DNA of 32,241 nucleotides from Ramicandelaber brevisporus (taxonomy: Eukaryota; Kickxellomycota; Ramicandelaberales; Ramicandelaberaceae), in NCBI GenBank assembly GCA_025201865.1, contig MU602929.1, positions 1-32,241 of the forward strand. Reading direction: 5' to 3'. The position numbers and the translations under genes are program-made. Positions 1 to 8,905 of the stretch are shown here, piece after piece. Positions within the stretch are counted from its first letter, which is position 1. The number at the start of each line of letters is the position of its first letter. The notes under the pieces were generated by a model. That model was given only the letters and a program-made list of their open reading frames with translations, did no database searches and was not told the DNA's origin.

Positions 1-159
1 GAAATACGTCATAGTGTGCCGATTCTGCTCTGGCGAAATCGAGAGACTGCTTCAAAGAGAGAAAGAGCATTGAAGAACATAGAAAGAGTATTAAAGATGG
101 AAAAGAGTAAACCTGAAAAGAATGAAAGAAAGGAAAGAAAGAAAGGAAAGAATGGCACA
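1..159. other. 3' flank of the Ca2+-ATPase gene at the window edge
   Basis: A purine-rich stretch with GAAAG-type repeats (about 55-150). It is probably the 3' UTR or terminator area of the minus-strand ATPase gene. No gene seen. Confidence 0.4.
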
Positions 160-3100
160 CTATTTAGAAGGAGTGCTTGCTTCAACGGACTGGCCCTGTA
201 GCTCCTGCAGTTCGGTGGCAGGCGAGCTCATGCCGGCAAGGAGATCGGTGACAGAGCTGGCTTTAGCATCGTGCATCTGGTATGGGGCAGCGATGGATGA
301 CAGCATCATGGATGGCATCATAGCGGCGGCAAGAGATGAGCCGGCCATTTGCTTCTGCTGGCGACGGCGATCGAGGCCAAGGGAAGAGAGGCGACCACCA
401 CGGAGAGACTTGAACCAGCTGAGCTGCTGCTCGATGCGATCCTTTGGAGGCGGAACAGCGAGTGGGCTTGGAGTGGCGTAGACATCTGTGGACACGGTTG
501 GGAGCATCCACCAGATGAGCTCATCAGGAATGAGTCTCAGACACGCACCAACTGGCAATGAGAGAGCACCAAGCAAGATGCAGACAACCCAGTGAACACC
601 GCTGATTGGAACGGTGGAGAATGCAGCACCGCCAAAGAAGACAATGATGATTTGGAGGCCAACGATGATAACCAGGATGGCAATGAAGATCTTGTTACGA
701 AGCACACCTTTGAAGACGTTGAGAGAGTCATCCAAAACACGGGCATTGAACATGTTGAACACTTGCATCCAAATGAAGGCATTATAAACAATGGTGCGGT
801 GAGTTTTGAAGTCTTTACCTTTGCGATCACTCACATCCAAATCAAATATTTCAGGACCAGCATAGAGTAAAGTGAAAGTGATTGCAATCACAAAGACACC
901 CTGACCAATGATGGACTTCCACATTTTGAACGAAATGATTGGAGCATCTTTGCGCTCAGCATAGCGTTCAAGCAGAGCAGTTGTTGGAGAGTCTGTAGCA
1001 AGTGCGAGTGAAGCCAAAGAGTCCATAATCAGGTTAACAAAAAGCAGCTGAACAACGGTTAGAGCAGGGCCTTCCTTTGTATCAGAAATGGCAGAGACGA
1101 AGGCAATGATCACAGCCGCAACGTTTACAGCCAGTTGGAATTGAAGGAACTTCTTCACAGAGTCATTAACAGCTCTTCCCCACATATTTGCACGCACAAT
1201 TGAAGAGAAATCATCATCCATCAGCACAATATCAGCAGCCTCCTTGGCAACTTCAGTACCAGCAATACCCATGCTAAAGCCAACATCGGCGGCCTTCAGA
1301 GCAGGACCATCATTGGTGCCATCACCAGTTACAGCTACAACCTGACCTGAGGAGCGCAGCCACTCAACGAGTGTCTTTTTATCTTCAGGACTTGATCTGG
1401 CGAGCACCTGCAGTCTAGGGATAATAACGTCCATCTGGTCAGAGGTCAGCTGTCTAAATTGAGGACCAGTCATTGCTATTCCACCATTATCTGGAGTATA
1501 GATTCCACACTGACCAGCGATGGCTTTAGCTGTCATAATATTGTCACCAGTAACCATTCTAACCTGAACTCCAGCCTTTTGACAAAGTGCCACTGCCTCA
1601 GGAACACCGTCTCTTAATGGATCCTCGATGCCAAACAGTCCAAGCCATGTCAATCCTTCTGAGCGCAAGTATAAATCTGCGTCATCCTGATGCTCATTCA
1701 TTAATGCATCAACATCAAGATCTGTAAAGTCTCTATAAGCCAATCCAAGAGTACGCAATGCCTTGCTGGAGTATCTCATAATCTGTCTCTTTAGCTGCGA
1801 ACGAGATGCCTCATCCAAAACACGAACACTAGCTTCACGCTCAGAGAATGATGACACACGTGACAGTCTGCGCGATGCTTCATCTGTCTCGCTGTCTGCA
1901 ATGGTGGGCGAGCGTCCGTTAGTACCATTAATATCAGAGTCAATAACATGAGTGGAATCATCCAAAATAACCTCAGGAGCACCTTTGACAAACAATCTGT
2001 AAACCATTTGGCCATTTTCATTACGCTGATGTCTAATTAGAGTGGTCATTGCCTTCTTTTCACTGCTGAATGGCCATACCTGAGCTGATGGATTGCTGCG
2101 TCTAATTGCTCTGTAATCATCTGCATGTTGATCACGCGACCATTCAAGCAATGCAACCTCAGTTTTGGATCCAACAAATCCTGGCTTAGCACCATCCTTC
2201 TTATCGGCATCGGTGGTGTTGTCATCATCACTGGTCTCCTCAAATGAACTGCTATTAACAGCAATGGACTGATGGATAATCTGTACAATTTCAGGAGGCA
2301 TTCTGGAGCAAGCATCGTTGATTGGGAATTCAGCCAATGTAAAGCCAGGTGCGTTTCCAATGGGAGAGACAGGTGGTCCAATGGCTTGCAGCGCAGCATT
2401 AGTAGCTCTAATATCAGCGATTGACAACTGTGGCGCAGAAGTTGGAGAAACTATTGGAGGACGAGCTTGTAAAGAGCGTTCAAACAATTCATCCAATCGC
2501 TGAGCTTCTTCTCTAGTTTCCAAATTGCGTGCAAATCTGTATTGTGTTCCAATGGTACCAGCCACAACTGTCATCTTGTTTTGCGTTAGAGTTCCCGTTT
2601 TATCTGAGCAAATAGTGGTAGCATTGCCCATAGTTTCACAAGATGCCAACACTCTGACTAAACAGTTGTCTTTAATCATACGAGTCGTGGCAAAGGATAA
2701 AGCAAGAGTTACAGCCAGCGGGAGACCTTCAGGCACAGCCACGACCACAATGGTAACTGTTGAAATGACGATTTGAACGACTCCAGAAACTACTTCATTT
2801 GCAGGTGGACGTGGAGTTTCTTTTGCATATTGGACAAAGTATTTAATAATCAAACTGATAAACATCAACAAAGCTGCAGCGCCACCCAATTTCGCAATCT
2901 TCTCTGCCAATATATTTAACTTGAGCTGAAGAGGCGTGTCTGGAGAATCGACTCTTAGACTAAGCAATGTGCGTCCATAGAATGAATTTGGTCCAACTGC
3001 AACAACCACACATGTACCAGTACCTTCCAAGATCTTGGATCCAGAAATCAAAAATGGATCTTCTTCAGAGTGATGCTGATGATGGTTCAATCCAGATGTA

Positions 3101-4363
3101 ATAATAGTAAGCGAGTTGCTGGCGTTAGAGGAAGATAAGTTAGCCAGCGGACGCTTGCGGATTGGGTCAGTCTCACCAGTAACTGAGCTTTCATCTGAGC
3201 GCAAATTAGATGCACTAATTAAGACGGCATCAGCACACAAAATATCACCTGGTTCCAATAACAGAATATCACCAACCATTACATCATACACAGACAGCAT
3301 ACGTTCGCGTGAATCTCTGATTACTTTGACATTTCTATCTTCTTTCTTTGAGTTAAGCTTCTGGAATTGACGCTCCTTGTTATAATCATTAACCGATCCA
3401 ACTGCAACCACAATTAACACTGCAATCAAAATAGCACAGCCCTCGACCCAATTGATAGGAGGATCATCCTTGTTATGTCTGGTAACATCTTCATAAATGC
3501 CCAGTGCCAATGATACAATAGCTGCAACCATCAGCAATATCAAAATCTTTTCCTGTAGCGCATTCCACATCAACTGCCAAATTGACTTAATTGGCTTCTG
3601 AGGCAACACATTCTCTCCATACATTTCGATTCGCTCTCCAAACACTGAATACTTGTCAAATCCTGGCACTGAACTCTCGCTCATCAGTGATGTAATGCGT
3701 CGAATAAGTGATCCTGCTGCACCACCAGACTGCGTGCCCTGGGTATTGGATCGCTTGCGCTGCTGTGGCAGTGGTGGCTGGGTGTGATCACCTTGCTGCT
3801 GTTGCTGAGGATCAGTCTCGTCAATCTGAACACGAGGCACATTGCCCACTGCTGGAACTGCAATGCGAATCTCGTCATATTCGGCTGTTGGCGTTGAAAT
3901 GTGCTCAGCCTGTGGAGTCTCAGATGAATGCTGCTGCTGTTGCTGCTGAGTCTTTGTACGACGCTGGCGAAGCTGTGGCCGGTCACTTGATTCAGTAGCA
4001 GTCTTCTTTGGAGGAGGCTCATCTGCAAAGGAGTAGATTGCTGCTGAGTCTTTGTTTTGTACGACGCTGGCGAAGCTGTGGCCGGTCACTTGATTCAGTA
4101 GCAGTCTTCTTTGGAGGAGGCTCATCTGCAAAGGTACTGAGCCCGCGATCAGCACTAGTGCCGAGGGCTTCCATGATGCCCTCAACCCCACCAACTTGAC
4201 GCAGCTTGCCGACATCCTTTGGGTCAAACATCTCGGCAAGCGTAGCAGCTGGAATAGGGAACCGCGCTGACGTCGAGATGGCTGTGCCTGGCGCGGTTTC
4301 AGCGTCCACTGGCGCACTACTGTTGTCGGCAGCAGGCACCAAAGACGCCTTTTCTTTGGTCAT
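160..4363 (-). CDS. P-type Ca2+-transporting ATPase (PMCA/Pmc1 type, P2B)
   Basis: Pumps Ca2+ out of the cytosol, in fungi usually into the vacuole. Start chosen at the ATG at 4361-4363 because the N-terminus then carries the family motif EMFDPKD (~44-50) followed by GGVEGIMEAL. Further on are PEGLPLAVT, the phosphorylation motif SDKTGTLT (Asp ~549), TGDGTNDGPALK (~975) and VNLIMDSLASLALATD, with about ten membrane segments. The 5' part (from 4363) and the main body (down to 160) lie in different frames, separated by a direct duplication at 3940-4134. One model is join(160..4022, 4138..4363): a 115-nt intron with GTACCT donor and CTTTGCAG acceptor, giving 1362 aa. Ignoring one 103-nt repeat unit also gives a continuous frame. 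Gln-rich tracts lie at 3790-3812 and 3925-3950. The C-terminal tail has a basic WF segment resembling a calmodulin site. Family certain; 5' structure uncertain. Confidence 0.93.
3940..4134. repeat. Frame-shifting direct tandem duplication in the Ca2+-ATPase 5' coding region
   Basis: Copy 1 is 3940-4031 and copy 2 is 4038-4134. They are identical except for a 5-nt insertion (ttttg) in copy 2 near its plus-strand left end, so the offset is 98 bp before the insertion and 103 bp after it. Six bases (agtaga) separate the copies. Both encode the peptide FADEPPPKKTATESS but in different frames. Each copy contains CTTTGCAG on the coding strand, which could serve as a 3' splice site. A true duplication, intron formation and an assembly error all remain possible. 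Confidence 0.9.
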
Positions 4364-4799
4364 GTTGAGAGAGAATAGGCAAAGTGGGAGGAGAACGTGA
4401 ACGTGAACTTGTGGGGGAGAGGGAATCACGAACTGACCAAAGTCTGCAAAACAAAGAAAAGGAATAGTCAAAGAAGCCTGTTCAAATAAAGAAAAAGAGA
4501 AAAGAGAAAAGATAGCAGAAGGAGGAGGAGGGGGAACGAAAGGAAGGGCGAGCTTGCGTGTTCTGGTAGTGAAAACGAGACAGCAGTTACGCCCTCTGAC
4601 ACAATCGAAGGGGGAAGACAAAGCCGGCGTGCTACTCTTTATAATTTGAGTGTAGAATGAGCCAGAGCGAAAGAGAGAGGGAACGTATGTGTGTGTGTGA
4701 CAGTGGGAGAGTGGGAGAGTGGGGTCGGTCGTTGTCGAAATGGAAATCGAAGGTTCGGGGTTATGCATCCTTCGAATCGTGGTCGGAGTAATACAAATC
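4364..4799 (-). promoter_or_regulatory. Leader/promoter region of the Ca2+-ATPase gene and 3' flank of the kinase gene
   Basis: No convincing gene lies in this 436-bp stretch. On the minus strand a TATAAAG sits at 4637-4643, about 275 bp before the ATPase ATG, and could be the core promoter. A pyrimidine tract ending in TTTTGCAG (near 4443-4450, minus strand) could be the acceptor of a 5'-UTR intron. The stretch is strongly purine-rich on the plus strand. All of these are inferences from short motifs. Confidence 0.35.
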
Positions 4800-6428
4800 T
4801 TAAATTTCAACCAATAAAGAAAAAGGGAAGAGCGTGGAAAAGAATGGATGGGAAAGTGCCTGACGCGGGGTGAGCCGTTCGCGAGCATTGTATCTCAAGA
4901 GACCCTCCACAAAATCGAGAAATTGCGCATTGTGTGACCGTAACAGTTGACATAATCGGCCCATCCGCTCGGCTGGAGTCAACGATGCACCATTGAATGC
5001 AATGAGGCCAAGCTCATCTGCAAACATGCCTCTATCGAAGCCAGCCCAAGAGGAGGAAGAAGCAGAAGAAGAGGCAAGTGTGGAAGGCGAAGGTCTGAAT
5101 GCAGAAGAATAGTTGGGGTGGCGGTGGTGGTGGTGATGCATTCTTGCGTCTTTGCCTTGGCGTATCACACTCGTGGTGGAAGGGAAGGGTCCAAGAATGG
5201 AAACTATCGAACGTACAACCTCGCTGCGGGTGCTGCCTCGAAACAATGGCATGCCAAGCCACAGCTCACACACTAGGCACCCAACAGCCCACATATCAAT
5301 CGGCAGTCCGATCTCAACCCCTGCGAGCACCTCAGGAGCGCGATACGCCAATGCCTGTATCTCAAAAGTGCCATGATACAGGTGAACTCGGTCTAAAGGC
5401 ACTGCATTGCCAAAGTCAATCACATACACTGCATCGCTCCCTGGCGCCAGCCGAAGCACATTGTCGGGCTTTAAATCGGCATGAATGAGCTGCTGCTTCT
5501 CCAAAAGACAAAGAACGCCTAGAATCTGTGCAGTAACTTTGCGAATCTGGTCCAGTCTGCCATGAGACACATCCATCGCTCCATTCGACGACATTGAGAG
5601 ACCGTCGCTGTCATCCATCGCAGAAGTGTCAATCGCTGGCTCGGCTTGGCTCGATGCAAATGTGAGCAGCTGCCCGCCAAGAAGCACGTCAATCACCAAG
5701 CACAGCTGAATCGAAGGTGGACTTGACTGTGAACGACATGCACACGTGTGGTAAAAGACGTCGCTCAGCGATGGAATGTGTGCCTGATGTCGAGCGTTCG
5801 CCCTGCCAAGCTGCTTCAGTCTAGATGCCTCTTCTTCCCCAATGGCTGTGTGCTGTTCATGCATAACCTTGATAGCCACCAGCCGCACAGCTTCTTCAGC
5901 TGCAATGTTTCGTCTCCTCAGCTCATCTGCGGCGCGCGGGTACGACACATCAATGCTGAATGGACGCGTAAACCCGACCAGATGCTTGGCCCACAGGTCT
6001 GCCGCTAAATAGGTACTGCAAAAGGCACCTCGTCCAATCTCATCCAGTACAATATATCGCTGGTGTAGCATTGAAGACACGCCGGGTTGGAAGCATGAAC
6101 ATCCATCGCTTGGCAAAATACTGGAATCGTCATCAAGCACAATAATCTCGCTCCTGGCATCATGCCTTCTTGAAACAAGCCCCCTCCTCGCGCCGTTATA
6201 CAGCTCCATCTCGTCGTCGTTGCCCTGGCGGTCGCTGTCATCGTCTTCGTCGTCATCCAGTGTTGTGATGAGCGAGTTTGAGGGAAACCTCTGCTGCGGA
6301 CTCTGTCTGCGTGGAGGCTGGCGCCAGTGCTGCTTGGGGAGAGCCTGCTGCTTCTGCATTGATGTCGCTATCCGATGATAAAGTGATGATAGTCCAGCCG
6401 TCGCAACTGCACACCTGCTAGCCTCCAT
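4800..6428 (-). CDS. Protein kinase, CMGC group, DYRK/HIPK/PRP4-like
   Basis: Ser/Thr-type protein kinase of 542 aa. Start set at the ATG 6426-6428 (MEASRC); the frame extends six codons further but without another ATG. An acidic, Gln-rich N-terminus (~1-110) precedes the kinase domain, which starts at YIVLDEIGRGAFCSTYLA. Catalytic residues are complete: VAIK Lys ~187, HADLKPDN Asp ~318, DFG Asp ~338, then AYRAPEVL and IDMWAVGCLVCELWLG. The C-terminus is RLTPRQALSHPFF plus 12 residues. Pro/Ser/His-rich inserts, including a six-residue histidine-rich run near MHHHHHRHP, lie late in the C-lobe. The RAPEVL and GLPIDMWAVGC motifs and spacing suggest the DYRK/PRP4 branch, but the second activation-loop tyrosine of classical DYRKs is not obvious, so the subfamily is uncertain. 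Substrate unknown. It shares a divergent promoter with the NTF2-RRM gene. Confidence 0.87.
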   Translation of the reverse strand: MEASRCAVATAGLSSLYHRIATSMQKQQALPKQHWRQPPRRQSPQQRFPSNSLITTLDDDEDDDSDRQGNDDEMELYNGARRGLVSRRHDARSEIIVLDDDSSILPSDGCSCFQPGVSSMLHQRYIVLDEIGRGAFCSTYLAADLWAKHLVGFTRPFSIDVSYPRAADELRRRNIAAEEAVRLVAIKVMHEQHTAIGEEEASRLKQLGRANARHQAHIPSLSDVFYHTCACRSQSSPPSIQLCLVIDVLLGGQLLTFASSQAEPAIDTSAMDDSDGLSMSSNGAMDVSHGRLDQIRKVTAQILGVLCLLEKQQLIHADLKPDNVLRLAPGSDAVYVIDFGNAVPLDRVHLYHGTFEIQALAYRAPEVLAGVEIGLPIDMWAVGCLVCELWLGMPLFRGSTRSEVVRSIVSILGPFPSTTSVIRQGKDARMHHHHHRHPNYSSAFRPSPSTLASSSASSSSWAGFDRGMFADELGLIAFNGASLTPAERMGRLCQLLRSHNAQFLDFVEGLLRYNARERLTPRQALSHPFFSTLFPFSLLVEI

Positions 6429-6844
6429 CGCAAAACAGTCAGTCAATGAGTTAGTTTGTTCCTTCGTGATGTTGCTGCTGTTGTTGTTGTTGTTGTTGTT
6501 GTTGCTACTTCTGCTGTCGTTGCTATTGTTTATTTGCTTTTCGCAGAGTGCTTGTTCAGAGAGCGCAAAAAAAAACCTCGCCTTGAATCACCCACAATTT
6601 TTTTTTTGCTGTCGATCCATCTTTGCGCGACTAACCACTGCCGCCGACATACCGCGATCCTCAAGGTTGTATCCTTTCAACGAACCTTTGCTCGCTGCCA
6701 TCGCCATATCTGACCCGATCGTTGCTCGCTGCCGCTGCCGTCGCCTGATCATCGCTCTTTCATCACAAACACAGACACTCTCTCTCTCTTGCTCTTTTTT
6801 ATCTTTCTTTTCTTTTCTTTCTTTCCTCTAGCTTACAAAACGCC
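6429..6844. promoter_or_regulatory. Divergent intergenic region, kinase (-) / NTF2-RRM (+)
   Basis: A 416-bp stretch between two divergent start codons. It has a TTG/CTG-rich microsatellite at about 6470-6530 and a long CT/T-rich tract at about 6773-6830. The tract ends in a TAG at 6829-6831, 13 bases before the downstream ATG, in the configuration of a polypyrimidine tract plus 3' splice site. A 5'-UTR intron in the NTF2-RRM gene is therefore possible. The frames read through the region are low-complexity and not credible genes. Confidence 0.4.
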
Positions 6845-8443
6845 ATGGCTTCTCCATCGACCACAAGTGGCGCGTCCCAGGCGCCGATCGATGCGCCAAC
6901 AGTAGGTTGGGCTTTCGTGCAGAACTATTACACTCTTCTCAACAGCGATCCGGACAATCTGTTCCACTTCTACAGCGAGCCGTCCACCTTGATCTATGGC
7001 ACCGAGCCAGTGGGCACTGGCGACGAGTCCGAGTCTGACATTGGCCATGTCGCCCACGGCCGCGAGGAAATCAAGGCACAGATTGCGTCGCGCGGTCTCA
7101 ACAACTGCCGCGTGCTGATCAGCAAGGTGGACGCCGTCAGCTCTGTGGGTGGCTCCGTGGTGCTGCAGGTTCTTGGCGAAATGTCCAATGCCGATGGCCC
7201 AGCCGAGAAGTTTGCCCAGACCTTCTGCCTTGCTCCGCAGCAGCCAGCCGGCTTCTTTGTCATGAACGACATCCTGCGCTTCATGCGCGATGACATCGAT
7301 GCCCTCGTCGAAGAGCCAGCTGAAGTGGAGACAGCTCCAGCCGTCGATGCTGCTCCTGTCGATGCCGATGCCGCTGCCGCTATCGAGGAGCAATCTGCCG
7401 CCGCTGCTGTTGCTGCCTCCACCGCCGAGGTTGAGGCTGCTGCCGAGCCGGTTGCTGAGCCAGTCTCCGTTGAAGCTGCTCCAGCAGAGGAGCCAACTGC
7501 TGAGGCTGCCGAGCCAGAGCCGACCGAGACCTCCGCCGAAGCCACTCCAACTGTCGCAGCCGCCGAAGTTCAGGCTGAGACTCCACTCCCAACTGAGGCC
7601 GAGGAGACCATCGCTAAGCCAACTGATAAGCAGCATGCTCCTGCCGAATCGACTACTGCTACTGCCACTGAGACTGCTCCAAAGGCCGAGGCTGCCAAGG
7701 AATCCATCCCAGAGCCATCCGCTGCTCCAGCTCCGGCTCCATCTGCCACTCCAATCTCTGAGCGCATTGTCGCTGCTGCCGCTGTTGAGAAGCCTGCTGC
7801 CAAGCCATCGTCCTGGGCTTCGCTTGCTGCCCGCAACCACACCGCCTGGGGAACCGTCGCATCCGAGTCTAGAGGCGTCGTTCAGGTCAAGACTAAGCAA
7901 AATGCTCCTGCCGCTGCCGCTGCTGCCGCCTCTACCGTCAATGCCACCACTCCTGCTACTGCTCCTGCTGCTTCTGCCAACTCTGCTGCTGCCAATGCCA
8001 ATCAGTCTGATGTCAGACGCTCGACCTCTGGCACTTCATCCGTGAATGCCAATGCCAATGCCAACGGTGGCTTCATCCCAGCTCGTGTTGGTCGTGGTGG
8101 ATTCGATCGCCCAAACACTCCAAGCAACTTTGCCAAGAACATCAACACAAAGTCAATCTTTGTCAAGTTCACCGAAGGCCTTACCGAGTCTCAGGTCCGC
8201 ACCTACTTCTCCAGCTATGGCAACGTTGTTGCTGTCGAGCTCTACAAGCACAAGCAGGGCGGCTACGTTGACTTTGACTCGGAGGCTCCAGTGACCAAGG
8301 CGCTCCAGAACTATGGCAAGCATGTCATCAACGGCAAGCAGATCCGCGCCGATGTGCGTCGCAAGCCAGTCAGCGGCTACTCCACTCCGGCTCCGTCCCG
8401 AACTGGCTCCGGCTCTGGCACCGAGACTGCTCGCAAGAACTAA
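6845..8443 (+). CDS. G3BP/Bre5-like protein: NTF2-like domain plus RRM
   Basis: 532-aa RNA-binding adaptor. An NTF2-like domain spans ~20-150 (GWAFVQNYYTLL, FYSEPSTLIYG, FCLAPQQPAGFFVMNDILRF). A long Ala/Glu/Pro/Thr-rich disordered region follows (~155-430), then a C-terminal RRM (~435-510) with RNP2-like KSIFVKFTEG and RNP1-like GGYVDFDS. This NTF2-linker-RRM order is that of metazoan G3BP and yeast Bre5, known as stress-granule components and partners of the USP10/Ubp3 deubiquitinase; that role here is inferred. The start codon has a strong Kozak context (cgccATGGc), and no intron is needed within the coding sequence. An AATAAA at 8584-8589 lies 141 bp after the stop. Codon use is biased to C-ending codons, suggesting high expression. 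Confidence 0.85.
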   Translation: MASPSTTSGASQAPIDAPTVGWAFVQNYYTLLNSDPDNLFHFYSEPSTLIYGTEPVGTGDESESDIGHVAHGREEIKAQIASRGLNNCRVLISKVDAVSSVGGSVVLQVLGEMSNADGPAEKFAQTFCLAPQQPAGFFVMNDILRFMRDDIDALVEEPAEVETAPAVDAAPVDADAAAAIEEQSAAAAVAASTAEVEAAAEPVAEPVSVEAAPAEEPTAEAAEPEPTETSAEATPTVAAAEVQAETPLPTEAEETIAKPTDKQHAPAESTTATATETAPKAEAAKESIPEPSAAPAPAPSATPISERIVAAAAVEKPAAKPSSWASLAARNHTAWGTVASESRGVVQVKTKQNAPAAAAAAASTVNATTPATAPAASANSAAANANQSDVRRSTSGTSSVNANANANGGFIPARVGRGGFDRPNTPSNFAKNINTKSIFVKFTEGLTESQVRTYFSSYGNVVAVELYKHKQGGYVDFDSEAPVTKALQNYGKHVINGKQIRADVRRKPVSGYSTPAPSRTGSGSGTETARKN

Positions 8444-8583
8444 CCTGCTTTTGCCGCACACTTAAACACGCTGATAGCGTCTACACTGCCCCCCCCTCCT
8501 CCTTTCCCCTCAGATCCACCCACTACTCTGCAGTTATTAACAAAAATTGCATTAGATGTCGAATCGCCCATATTAATAGTTTT

Positions 8584-8589
8584 AATAAA
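8584..8589 (+). terminator. Polyadenylation signal AATAAA of the NTF2-RRM gene
   Basis: An exact AATAAA lies 141 bp downstream of the TAA, followed at once by more A residues. This is a reasonable distance for a fungal 3' UTR. The assignment is by motif only. Confidence 0.45.
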
Positions 8590-8645
8590 AAAAACACTCA
8601 TATGCTCTATTCAAATGTTGTTGTTGACGTATGCAATGCGATGCA

Positions 8646-8690
8646 GGGTGATGCAATTTCACATCACCCGGCCTGGGTCCTTCAGGGACC
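8646..8690. other. Two adjacent inverted repeats
   Basis: GGGTGATG (8646-8653) pairs perfectly with CATCACCC (8662-8669) around an 8-base loop. GGTCC (8676-8680) pairs with GGACC (8686-8690) around a 5-base loop. They lie between two genes transcribed in the same direction, after the upstream poly(A) signal. Function unknown; possibly a transcript-end structure, a small RNA or protein-binding sites. Confidence 0.5.
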
Positions 8691-8905
8691 TCTGCTGACC
8701 AATCTGGCTCGCTAATGATAAATACCGCAGCGGTGTGTGAGTGTGAGTGTGTGTGTGCACTCTGCTGCTCCTACTCCGCATTGATCACTACTCTCGAACG
8801 ACCTCCCCTCGTGTGACACTTATCATCAGCGCCTCCTCCTCCTCTTCTTCCTCCTCCTTTCCTCCCCCTCCTGCTCTCTTGTACTCACACAACACTGCTG
8901 ACCAA

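Larger units (their letters stand above)
8444..8905 (+). other. Intergenic region between NTF2-RRM and questin-oxidase-like genes
   Basis: 462 bp in which I see no gene. It holds the NTF2-RRM 3' flank with AATAAA at 8584-8589 followed by an A-run, then two adjacent perfect hairpins (8646-8669 and 8676-8690), a GT-rich run at about 8734-8756, and a CT-rich tract at about 8828-8880 just before the next start codon. The CT tract is probably the leader or promoter of the next gene. Confidence 0.5.

Noticed and set aside
4063-4102. Alternative 40-nt intron (GTACAAAAC to CTTTGCAG, 4062-4023) in the Ca2+-ATPase
   Set aside because: It restores the frame and cannot be excluded, but it is very short compared with the one supported intron here (151 nt) and would keep both peptide copies. 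The 115-nt model or a collapsed duplicate is preferred.
4023-4317. N-terminal part of the main ATPase frame upstream of the duplication
   Set aside because: It starts at a non-ATG codon and the peptide is unlike PMCA, whereas the other frame over the same bases gives the conserved FDPKD region.
4364-4888. Upstream extension of the Ca2+-ATPase N-terminal frame beyond the ATG at 4363
   Set aside because: Residues before MTKEKA are low-complexity, lack family similarity and overlap the likely promoter and the 3' end of the kinase gene.
6429-6446. Six-codon upstream extension of the kinase
   Set aside because: It begins at a TTG, and the first ATG in frame is at 6428.
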